From contig NC_068367.1 in NCBI RefSeq assembly GCF_020536995.1, positions 62,751,068 through 62,815,067 of the forward strand: a stretch of DNA of 64,000 nt. Reading direction: 5' to 3'. This document shows positions 27,701 through 39,700 of the stretch, piece by piece. Both the position numbers and the translations under genes were made by a program. This DNA is from Dreissena polymorpha. Lineage: Eukaryota > Mollusca > Bivalvia > Myida > Dreissenidae. Under the pieces are notes generated by a model. The model did no database searches. It was not told the origin of the DNA and was given only the letters and a program-made list of their open reading frames with translations. Position 1 is the first letter of the stretch, and the number at the start of each line of letters is the position of its first letter.

Positions 27701-28946
27701 ATAAGACCATCTACTTCCGCTTTTATGTAAATAAATAGTCAAAGGAACGCAAAGTGTATCATATGAACCTTTTGAAAGAACCCGTGCTTATTCAGGCTGT
27801 AATTAATCTTCAATGATTTCCAGCAACGGTAAAAAATCAAGTCTACATAAGTTAGTAAAACCTGATCCTATCATGAAGCCATGTGCAGGTTCATTCTATC
27901 TTCCGAATGCCGTAAATTGGATTTTATGATTATTCAACACCTTAGTGATAATCTCAATTAAATTTAAGTGTTTCTTACCTCCTAAACTATGGCAGTTTAC
28001 ATAACAACCATAACGTTTGAGTAACAAGTTATGGACTTTATGGACGTATTGTGTTGATGGCCATTTTGGACGCCGTGTTGGATTTCTGTGTAACATAATT
28101 AGCTTACATTTTGTCTGATGATATAAATGTGATATATCTGTATTGTTTGCTCTCTGAAACCTGGGTATATACACCAAATTCATAAAATTTGAGTGGATAG
28201 TTACATAGTTATATTTTATAATCATAAATATGTTCTGGCGGCCATCTTGCCGGCCATTTTGGACGCTGTGTTGGATTTGTGTAATATAATAAACTTAAAC
28301 AATGTCTGATGATCTTAATGTGTACTTTGCCCCCTGAAACCTATGTATAGACACCAAAATCGTCAAATTTGAGTGGAGAGTAGCATAGTTGTGATCAATT
28401 TATAGGTTTGACGACCATCTTTGCGGCCATCTTGACGGCCATTTAGGACGTCATGTTAAATTTATGTGTAACATTATTAACTTACACTTTGTCTGATTAT
28501 ATTTATGTGTTCTTAGCCCCCATAAACCTGGGTATAGACACCAAATTCGTCAAATTTAAGTTGATAGTTACATAATTATGATCATAAATAGGTTTTAGCA
28601 GCAATCATGGCGGCCATTTTCGACGCCATGTTGAATTTGTGTGTAGTACTAAATTAAAATTAACCAATTTCTGATGATCATAATGTGTTCTTTGCCCCTT
28701 AAAACCTAGGTATAGACACCAAATTCATCAAATTTGATTGGATAGTTACATAGTTATGATCATTAATAGGTCTTGGCGGCCATCCTGGTGGGCATTTTGA
28801 AAAATACAACTTTCCGGTCAGATTGTGGTAAACTGTTTATATGTTTTTTAAGGACCTTCTACCCTACCAAGATCAGTTAAAATACGTTTTGTAGCATTTT
28901 TTTTTCGGGGGGGGGGGGGGGGTCAAAGTGTATATTGGCCCTACTT
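24724..28946 (+). mobile_element. Long-TIR DNA transposon with tandemly repeated arms and a PIN/FEN1-like protein remnant
   Basis: The ends are inverted: AGTAGGGTCAATATATG at the left and, on the minus strand, AGTAGGGCCAATATACA at the right. Each arm (about 24724-25640 and 28010-28946) consists of four to five units of about 175 bp, each with an AACATGGCGTC..AAATGGCCGCCAAGATGG core and ATAACTATGTAAATATCCACTC. The interior, about 25790-27700, holds plus-strand segments of one large protein: LPMINTFNGDKACILS, LRNSIVHIVIRKAVQRASRDH, LLLQRFLVMSKYGD, ELSSHPAAFFEAKN, IAESYADS and CYVVLSSGDADVQIVKYS. From memory these match a large uncharacterised invertebrate protein family seen in many genomes, with a FEN1/PIN-like C-terminal part (GDAD motif). 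The copy is clearly broken in several places and the C-terminal end is lost. The superfamily is undetermined. Confidence 0.7.
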
Positions 28947-29150
28947 CGGTTAAATTTCTACCAGACAATTTATGAAAATAAAGCTGATTGAGGCCCCATC
29001 TTCAAAGGGGAAAAAATACCAAAAGCTGCCAGTACCAGACTGTTATCAACCATTTTATATGCTACTGGCATGCATCTTCCAAGATATATATGTGTAGTTT
29101 TGCCCCCTTTACTGGTACGACCCACCTCAATTTTGGGTACTTGGCTGAAG
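28947..29150. other. Spacer between transposon and viperin copy 2 promoter
   Basis: No feature is seen apart from a G-rich tract just inside the neighbouring element (about 28905-28922). Confidence 0.5.
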
Positions 29151-29160
29151 GACTATATAA

Positions 29161-29312
29161 CACGTGCTATGAATAGTTTGTAACTCCATTTGTTTATATT
29201 TCGATATAGGGAAACGAAAGTAGACCAGAATGTTTGTCGGAAATTTCGATACTTTTTCTGAAAAACTCCAGGTTGCATTAAACGCGCGAGATTTCATTCT
29301 AGCGTAAATATT
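29161..29312 (+). promoter_or_regulatory. Viperin copy 2 proximal promoter: E-box, ISRE, kappaB-like site, TATA-like box
   Basis: CACGTG at 29161-29166, GAAACGAAAGT at 29211-29221, GGAAATTTCG at 29239-29248 and TAAATATT at 29305-29312. The ISRE core is identical to that of copy 1; the kappaB-like and TATA-like sites each differ by one base. Distances to the ATG equal those in copy 1, so there has been no net insertion or deletion over about 240 bp, in contrast to the heavily rearranged introns. Confidence 0.7.
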
Positions 29313-29406
29313 CAGCCGCCGAAACAGGTCTGTTGTGCGAAATATTGCTTTTCAGAAAATGCTAAACATCTAGCATAGCATCGAAATTTATTTAATATTT
29401 ACTTTC

Positions 29407-30690
29407 ATGATGGAGTTATATGCAGCTACCGCTTGCATATTCTGCGCGGCGCTTTTTGCGTTCTTGCTTGCGATTAATCGCGTTCGGCTATATAACAAAC
29501 TGAAAGAACCTAATAATAATCTGTGTGCAACGGAAAACACGTGCTGCGGTGGAATAAAATTGAAAAATGGCGAACTGCCGGCTGGAAAACTGCCGACGAG
29601 AATGCCGACTGTCATGCCGTCGGATGAATACGCCGAAAAAATAGTTCCACTCAGCGAGAATTATCATTTCACGCGAAAATGCAACTACAAGTGTGGATTT
29701 TGTTTTCACACTGCGAAAACATCATTTGTGTTACCGCTTGACGATGCGAAGAGAGGGCTAGAACTCTTAAAAAGTGCGGGTGAGTGGTCGATCAATATAC
29801 TTTGATATGAGCGGCGTTCTGCAAAAACTGGACTTAACGCATGTGCGTAGAGTCATTCCAGATTAGCCTGTGCAGTTCACGCAGGCTAATCAGGGACGAC
29901 TCTTTCAGCGTCTTCTGGATTGTTCGTTTGAAGAAAGTCTCTTCTCAATGAATATCCATTTTAAACGGAACGTTTCGTCCCGGATTAGCCTGTACGGACT
30001 GCACAGGCTTATCTGGAATGACACTTAAAGCTGAGCCCAGTTTGCCCAGATTGAGGTTCTATTAAAATAGTTGTTTCACGCGATTCGTCATCAAAAATGA
30101 CTTGTTTAAGAACATACAGCTATCTTTTGTTGAGTTAAGAAAATATAATCTGCAAGATACTGATGTTTATTTGGAGTATCTAAAATGTCATAGAATACAA
30201 AGGAAGTAAATTATTGAATTCATTAAAATCGACTAGTATAATACTTGAAGAGTGCATTCGTTATGAATGTATGATGTTTTCTTTTCTTGTTACTGTATGA
30301 TGTGAGAAATTCAGAACGTTACCGCGATGCATGTTTGTTTGTTGAGATTTAAACCTCGAAAATTCAAATGTTTAAATCTCATTTAACCGCATTTTATGAA
30401 TCATCAAAATATATGCCTCGCTGTGTGAAAAGGGGGTTAAATGCATGTGCGTAAAGTGTCGTCCCAGATAAGCCTGTATATTTCGCACAGGCTAATCAGG
30501 GACGACACTTTCCACCTAAACTGTAAGGGTCGACCTTTAAACGACAAATACAATAAAAGTGAAGAGAGTCTTCCCTGAATAGCCTGGCTTACAGTTTAGA
30601 GAGACTTCCCTGAATAGCCTGTGCGGATTGCACAGGCTAATCTGGGGAGATACTGTACGTATGTATAAAAAACCTTTTTACATAGCGAGG

Positions 30691-30764
<74 letters not shown>

Positions 30765-33700
30765 TAAGTATATAGGCATATAAACGACGTTTCAATTTCT
30801 CAATCAGGTAATTTTGGGCCCGGTTGCTCAAGAGGCAAAACTGTATATTGACTTTAGACCTAAACACAATTTATTGGAAGAGCAATTGTATTAGATCAGG
30901 TAATTTTGGGCCCGGTTGCTCAAGACGCAAAACTGTATATTGACTTCAGACCCAAACACAATTTATTGGAAGAGAAATTGTATTATCAAACTATTCGAGC
31001 TCACAAATTTGTTCAAAATCAACACATACGAAAGTCTTAACATTTCCAATCACACGAATAACTTGATCAAACAAGAAATCAAAGTACTGACAGTACTGGT
31101 GTGACGATGCTTTTGAGAGGATGGATATAAAAGCATCAAGTTAAGTTTATCTACATCACCACAATCACCACAATTGTGTATGTTGGTACGAAAAAAAAAA
31201 TTTGGTACAAAAATTTTGCGAAAAAAAATTGAGTATGAAAACAAATTTGGGTACGAAAAAATATTTGGGAACAAAAAAATTGGGACCGAAAAAAATTTGG
31301 GTACGAACAAAAAATTGGGGAGGAAAACAAATTGGGTACGAAAAAAAAAATGGGAACGAAAAAAAATTGGGTACGAAAAATGTTAGGTACGGAAGTAAAA
31401 TTGGGTGAACGGGAAAGTAGTACCTGTGGGGAACTTGACCCACACTCGCACATTTTTGGCCCTTTCCGTCAAACATCAGATAAGTTCCTCGAAGGCAATA
31501 GTATGAATACACATTTCGGAAGCGGTAATGCGGTCCTACTTACGCGCGTCAAAATGCAAGCGAAATATGTACACAAGTCTGTCAGGAATGATTGAATAAA
31601 CGAAGAAAATTATGTATTCATGTAAGTTTTTTGAAGGAATGTGCATAAAATATATTAAACAAGAGCTGTGTTTGTGAAACACAATGCCCCCTGCTGCGCA
31701 GCTTTGAAGCCATATATTTTACCTTTGACCTTGAAGGATGTCATTGACCTTTCACCACTCAAAATGTGCAGCTCCATGACATACACATGCATGCCGAATA
31801 TGGAGTTACTATCTTCAATATTGCAAAATTTTACCTTTGACCTTGACCTTGAAGGCTGACCTTGACCTTTCACCAATCAATATGTGCAGCTCAATGAAAT
31901 ACGCATGCACGCCAATATTGAAAAAGTTATGGCCAATGTTAAAGTTTTCGGACAGACAGACAGACGCTTTATATTTGACATTTGACCTTGAAGGATGACC
32001 TTCACCTTTCACAACTGAAAATGTGCAGCTCCATGAGATGCACATGTATGCCAAATATCAAGTTGCTATGTTCTCTTATTAAAAAAGTTATGGCCATTAA
32101 AGTTTTCGGACAGACAGACAGACTGACACACTGACTGACTGACTGACAGTTTAACTGATATAGGCCACCCTACCGGGGGCATAAAAAGCAATTGCGATAT
32201 TTTTCTCAGCCACATAATTGTTAATAGTTTGATATCACAAAATGAAAGTGAAAGTAGAACTGTCAAAAATGACAACCTGTCAACGTGTTGTTTTTGCTGG
32301 CACGAGAGGGCGATTACACTCAATGTGTTCACATTTTGACCATAGGCTTTGTCAATGACCTTTATAGTACGGGTAGCTTTGATATTATTTATTGCTATCA
32401 TGTAACTGCATGATTGTGTATATGTTTACAATACACAAAGCATAAATAATGATATAAATATACTGATTTAGCTTATAATAATCTGAGAACTATAGCCAGG
32501 TCAATTAAGGACTTAAAATACAATTTTGTGTCCTGATTTCATGAAGAAATGACCATGCATGTCCTAGATTTCAAATTCAAGGCCGTGGTGTGACACATTG
32601 GTAGCATTACCGTTAAACTGTTACCAGGCTTATGAAATTATTTTTTATTGAACTATCTAAGGAAATCTAAATCAGGCACTGATTTTTCTTGTTTTAATAC
32701 AGTCATAGATCAGTTGTGGCCTCTGGGTAATGACCAATTTTTGCTTACCTGTCACACCCTTAAAACTTTCCACACGTCTATAATAGCAAATCTGGATTTA
32801 GGTGATCTTCAATGGTACATTTAAACTTAAGCTCTGTTACAAGAGTGCTGGTAAAGTCCAGTCACATATTTAAATCTAGGCCATGTCAAAATCAAAGTGT
32901 CAAAGACAAATGAAAGATGCGTTCATTAATTGTTGTCCAGTTGTTTACTACTGCTGTAAGTTTTTATATAATATGACTGATGAACATCATGTGAGAGAAA
33001 ATTCACATTATCATTGTATATCAGGTTTAGCAGCCCTTTAGATAACAAAGTATGCTAGTTTTCAATGTCGCTTCTGGGGATCAAACCCGTAGGGCTTTTA
33101 GGAAGATTCTGAAATTTTCGATCCCTCGAGAGCAACCAAACCAAAAATTAAGTCAAATATTGCCGACTCGGTTTTTTGAGTCGGTTCATGAGGGATAATG
33201 GAGCTTGATTGGTCATTGTCGGCTCTGGTACTACTTACATGTACCCCGGGTACTCTTAAGTATACTTACATGTACCCTGGGTACTCTAAGTATACTTACA
33301 TGTACCCCAGGTACGGTTAATAAACGTAATTGTAATCGGTCCATATTAGACTGTACCCGAGTTGTATTCGCGCCCAAAATCCGATGTCGTAAAACGCGCA
33401 ACCGATTATCTTAAACACACTTCTCTTAAAAAAAAAACACTGCATCAACATGCTTTTTGAGTATGTGTTCCGATAATATAGAGGCCATTCTACAGAAAAT
33501 TGACATAAATGTGTAATTACAAAAAAATAGTCGACAACGACTGATTTTGGGTTAAATTTCCCGGGTACATTTTAGTATATTTACCGTACCCGGGATACAT
33601 GTAAGTATACTTAAGAGTACCCGGGGTACATGTATGTAGTACCCGAGCCGACAATGAACAATCGAGCGATAATGGAAGGTGCAACATCTCTCACGCCGCC

Positions 33701-36700
33701 TTGCATCGCCTTTAGCAGTATTCAACTCTGAACAGGAAAGTGCTGGAGTCATTGGTCCCGAGGGACAAGAAAAACAATTGATTAATGTTCGAAATGAATA
33801 ATTTGATTAATGCCAATTCTATTATTTGAGCCAGGTCACAGGAAAAGCGCAGTCAAATCAGTATCCAATTAAATTATTTGTTATTGTCAAAAAAACGCTT
33901 TAAAGCAAACAGCTTTCAAGCGACTGCAGGCTGATCTAGATCCAAACTGGCCACAATCGCCTTAATGTCTCTTTTACTGTGACACAGTTCATTTAACTTT
34001 AAAATGATAAAAAGTACTAACACTAAGAAAGAGTACGAACCAGTAAAGAGTTTGAAATCACTGTTGAATTTCAGGACAGCTTGGTGATCTGCAAATCCCC
34101 GATGAAATGTTGATATCGGGTATCATAGTCATTCATTTAGTCGCAAAATGCTCGAATACAATTTATAAAGCACAATGTGACTTATATTGATAACTAAAAA
34201 TACCAGTATGCAGTTTTGCCGTGTAAAGCTGTTACGATCCAGAAAGTCCTTCATTCACATTGAGTATATATCCTTCGAATTCCAACTATTGTTGTCATAA
34301 GCGGAGATTTAGTGAATAAATAATTCATATATATTCTAAATGACAGCTTCTAAATAGCGAAACAAGTCAATTTATGCAGTAAGAAAGTTTTGAATCGAGA
34401 CTCTCATCGGGGCGGCCATTGTTGAATGTTGAAACACGAACGACAACTCTGCTAGGAGAATGTTATCAATGACGAGCAATCTCCTACGCAGTGGCTAATG
34501 CAAAAGGGAAGTTACTGAAAAATCGAGTTATTTCAATCGGACTGGCTCGGTGTTTTACATAGGTCGCCATTGTGAAAAAAAAATTGATGGTTATGATACC
34601 TTGGACGATGCTGTTTCAGCATCGTCAAATAGTTGTCGGCTATACGCTTAACTATCCGTTCAAGTTTTCTTCAACCAGGCCCGGATTGTTTAAACGTTTC
34701 AGGCATGAGGAAAATCAACTTCTCCGGTGGCGAACCGTTCATAGTGAAGAAGGGAGCGTTCGTCGGGGAGCTGGTTAAGTTCTGCAAACAAACGCTGGGC
34801 GTCGAGAGCGTCAGCATCGTCAGTAACGGAAGTCTCATCTCGGAGCGCTGGTTTGAGCAGTACGGTGAGTGCTATCATACCCCCTCATGAGCCGCGTTGT
34901 TGGGTGCGCAAAGTGCCGTCACAGACGACAGACAGACGTCAGGGACTACAATTTCCTCCTAAACTGAATGTTCGCTAAGAAGAGACTTATTGAACACAAA
35001 AAATACAATACAAGCTGAAAGTGTCGTACCTGATTAGCCTGTGCGGTCTGCACTTGCTAATCTGGGACGACACTATACGCATATGCATTAATCCCTGTTT
35101 TCCCAGAACGCAGCTCATATAATCTCTCTGTTGCTCGATCGGTCGGTCCGCATACAATGTTTATTGTTTATTGAGCTTATTACCAATGCTACTTCCACAT
35201 GTTTAGCGTTTGAATCCATACTTCAAATATATCATCACAATGAAGCGAAGATATGCAATACACATATTAACATGCACATGTGATTCCGTAATCAATTTTA
35301 CTTATCGCGTCAAGATAATGTGAATCTCAGTTCGTCACTTATATACGTTTTTTCAAAAAAGGGTCAAATGTGAGTTTCGTTGCAACATTTAGTATTAGTT
35401 TTTAGCAATATCATATCTAGCTAGTGTGTGTTTAGCCCTCCTGTAACCTATATTTTAACAACTGTTACAGTTTTAAAATAGCGTTATCAATTTTTACTAT
35501 AACCTAAGTTATCGCCATGGGTAGCAAAGTCAACGATTGTATTACATTTATAAGATTTTGCAAATCATTATATATCTACATATTTAAATTCAATCGCTTG
35601 TCGGGTTTCATTCGCATGATTTGGTTTCATTCAATATTTCATCCTTAGTTGTTTCAATGAGGTCGTCAACGTATCAGCTTCGCTTATTCCATATAATGAA
35701 TAGCATTAATAATTAATATTTCTCTTTAAAAATCAGTAGAAATCATTCGGCCAAGAACAATATGCTTCTTGTTCTGATAAAACTGGGCTTAATTCGTGTG
35801 CGTAAAGTGTCGTCCCAGATTAGCCTGTGCAGTCCGCACAGGCTAATCAGGGACGACACTTTCCGCTTAAACTTGATTTTCGGTAAGAAGGGACTTCCTT
35901 CAAACTAAAAATACCATAAAAGCGAAAAGTGTCGTCCCTGATTAGCCTGTGCGGACTGCAAAAAATACGCCATTTTAAATTAAAACATCTTCAAAATGTA
36001 TGCAAGCATGTATCATAATGTTTGAATAAGTCTCACAGACTCAATCAATAATTAAATAAAAAATGTCCTTTTTTACATAAAAATGGACTATTTGGCGATC
36101 ATTAATGTACAGTAAAAATTACATTTGATTTATCAACGTTTTCATATGTACAAATACAATAGTCTTAACTATGTGAAATATAAAACGCACAACTATGGTA
36201 AAGTATTAAGGTTTATCCAAAAAAAAGGAAATACAGTCTAACCTGAGAACAACGGTCAGTTAAGGGAAACGACGAGATGCATGAGTTAACAATTATACTA
36301 GCGTTGATAAAGTCATTGATTTAGTTTTACAATATGAAATTAAATCAATTTATAAGATATCATTCTGTATTTTTCAATGTAAGTTAATTATTTTATTATG
36401 ATTAGTTATTCGCAATGGGCCTTTGTTTTACACTGTATGCAAACTACTGGGTGGGGTAACGACGTAGCAATACTACCAACTTCTTATAACTAAGAAAGTT
36501 AAAACAGGTGTCGTGATGATTTAATGAATATAAACTAATTATTTTAAAAAAAATACGGTATTTTAGAACTTTTCTTTTTTTCGTCAATCTGGTTGACGGT
36601 CCCTTCAAAATTTATCTGAGTCAATACTCTAAATCAAATTTAGTTTGGTAAAATAACATTCAGTAAAATATTGAAAGCACAACTGGTTTAAACTTGATTT

Positions 36701-39700
36701 TTGTTTTTCGAAAAATGCTAATTGTCTAAAAATGCAAATGAAGGCACAACGGTCATGGAAACTTTTATGCACTGAAAGCAATGGCCTATTTAACGTACTT
36801 TTCAAATAACTCGAAGCACGCTTTAATAACTTGTAAACAATAACGGTTTATCATACAGTAATATCCATATCGGCCTTGTAAACAAACCTAGGCCAAAACT
36901 AGTTATTCTAACCATTCCGATAGTAGGCCTTATCGCAATGTAAGCCTTAATGCATAAACAAGTTGTTTGTTTCCGCTTACCCAACCGATCCTACTTATTA
37001 CGCGCCGACCCGTAATTTTACTGTTGTATACCAGGTTGAATCTTCGGTAAATTTTGCTAAATTCCCTACCGGGTAAATAACTTTAAATTTTGCGATCATG
37101 TTTGCTTCGTGCGATCATAAAAACTAAATTAACGTGAAATTAACTGAAGCTAACTAAATTAAGACTATTACAAATACAAAATAATGTTAAATAGCGATGG
37201 TTTCTGCAAGTCAATGCATATTCTTGTTAAATTTGGAATTGTTAAGAATGTAAACGAAGAAAACAAGTTCAGCCGACCGATACCTACCCAAAAATTTTGT
37301 TGATGTTAGTGGAAACATTTTGTTCTCTTTTTGCAAAACAATAATTTGCTATTAGACTAATATCGAGTGCATCACCATCATGTGAGCTATATCTTAGTCA
37401 TGTTCGCAAAAATGTGTCGTACAAGTAAGGTAAAAGAATGAGACTTTAGAAAGAGCGTGTGTGTGAACAGATAAGTAAAGTGACACATTTTTTTTTATTG
37501 AACGGTTTATGCGGTGTTCTGTTTTAATGCTTAGCTGTCCGTCCGTGCGTGCGTCTGAATGTTTGTCTGTAAATCTATCTGTATTTTTGGCTTTAATCTT
37601 TGGGCGATTTTTTAATGCGTCTGTTTATATCTTACTTTATCTTTATCGACACCGATTACATTTGCTTGTCAAATGATATTTTTTTATCAAATATAACGAT
37701 AACGATGTGTAAAATCACGTTCCTTTGAGTTAATGATTCATGCCTAGTTTTTTTAAATATGCTTAATAAACTTGTTGTTATACTCGCAACAAACAATACA
37801 AAGTAAATTCCACAGCTTAAAAATGCGGTTCTCAATTGAAATGACATAAAATTAAAACGTGCAAGTAGTAGTGCCGAAATTAATATTTGTCACATTTTGT
37901 ATATATATGCAACCTAAAACGTTAGCTTTATGTTTTAGTATAATAAACTGAGGTTTATATTCTGTTGCGTGGTTATACGAAAGACGGTCTTACGAACTTT
38001 AAACCGTTATTTTCTTCATGTGCATCCCAAAGGCAACTGTTTCTTAAATATGAGCACTGCTCTAGAAAAACGGGGTTAATGCAGTCCGCACATTCTGATC
38101 AGGGACGACACTCTCCGCTTTTGTTGTATTTTTTGTTGGAGGGAAGTCTCTTCTTAGCAAAAATCCAGTTAAGTCGGAAAGTGTCGTCCCTTATTAGACT
38201 GTGCGGACTTCACAGCTTATCTGGGACGACACTTTACGCACATGCATTAAGCCCCGTTTTCCTAATTCCCGTAAAATGTGTCTTCAGGTGAGTTTTTGGA
38301 CATTTTGGCTGTCTCGTTCGACAGCTTCGATGCCGATGCAAATGAGAAGATCGGTCGACAGCAAGGACAGAAAAGTCATCTGATAAGCCTTCGATCCGTG
38401 CGAAGACTGTGCGTCGATTATAAGGTAATACGCTGATGGTAAACACCAATTTATCGATAAGAATGCGAAGACTGTGCGCCGATTATAAGGTAATACACTG
38501 ATGATAAACAATAATTTATGGATAAGCATGCGGAGACTGTGCGCGGATTATAAGGTAATACACGGATGATAATTAATAATTTATGGATAAGACTCTAATC
38601 TGTGCGAAGACTATGCGCCGATAATAAAGTAATGCATCGATGATAATACTTTTTCGATAATAATTTATCATTTAATCGCTGAATTTATAAGCTTTCTATA
38701 TAAGATGGTCAAACAGTGTTGTTTAGGTCATGTATTTATGATTAGCAACTAGATGTTGATTAGCCTCCGATTTGTACGATGGTTGTGATCAGGTTTTAAG
38801 ATCATATATTGCTGATAAGCCATGGGCTATTGACAAGCCTCCGATCTGTATGATTACAGGTAATTACTCTACTTTTCGGACACTCTTAGTTTTCGGACAC
38901 CCTCTTTTTTAGCAAAAATAATTTTTCGTGACTCTTAATTTCGGACATAAGGGTTTTCGTCCATAATTAATGACTATTCATTTTCGGACATTAGATTTTA
39001 CAGCGCTATTCTACAGACTACGTCCATATTTTTGCTTATCTTGTGACATTTAGATCATATTTGTTTTTGTACAACCGGATTAAGGTCATTAAACCTGGCA
39101 GATGCATGTCTGAGGTTAAGGGACCATCATTGTGTACACACCGGTCTTTTTGACCTGTGTACTAACGCGAAAGGAATTGTGGGTAGCACTTCTTTTACGA
39201 GTTAAAAGTGAAAGCGAAAGAAGGTCTGACCATCGTGCTTCTGATAATTTCTATCAGTCTTAATAGAGATTCAAAATCACATTTAAAAATTATTAAATAA
39301 CATTTCTTTAAACAACATTCAGTTTTAAACACACAATAAAAACGATTTTTCTTCCATTATTAACATTTTTATTCCTTCGCAGAACTACCTTGGCGGAAGC
39401 ATAATTCCCTTAACCAGGGGAATGTGGAGCGTCTTATTACAGAGGTGACAATAACGTAGTGACGTCACCATCTATGTTTAGAATGAGGGACCATTACATT
39501 CGCGTAATTGAGTAAAAAAACATGCTTCCGGTAGACAACAATGGATTCACCAACAGCATTTGAAACTGATCCGTTTTATTAAGGAAGGAGAATCTGTTAT
39601 GTTCTTACCTTTTGTTCTATATCATTTTAGGCAAGAGTTTGCAAAGATGTGAAGTTGTATTCATATTTTTGATCAGTGAAATAAGAGTAAATCACAATAA

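Noticed and set aside
31151-31512. Phenylalanine-rich membrane-like proteins
   Set aside because: By-products of the A-rich 19-20 bp minisatellite in viperin intron 1.
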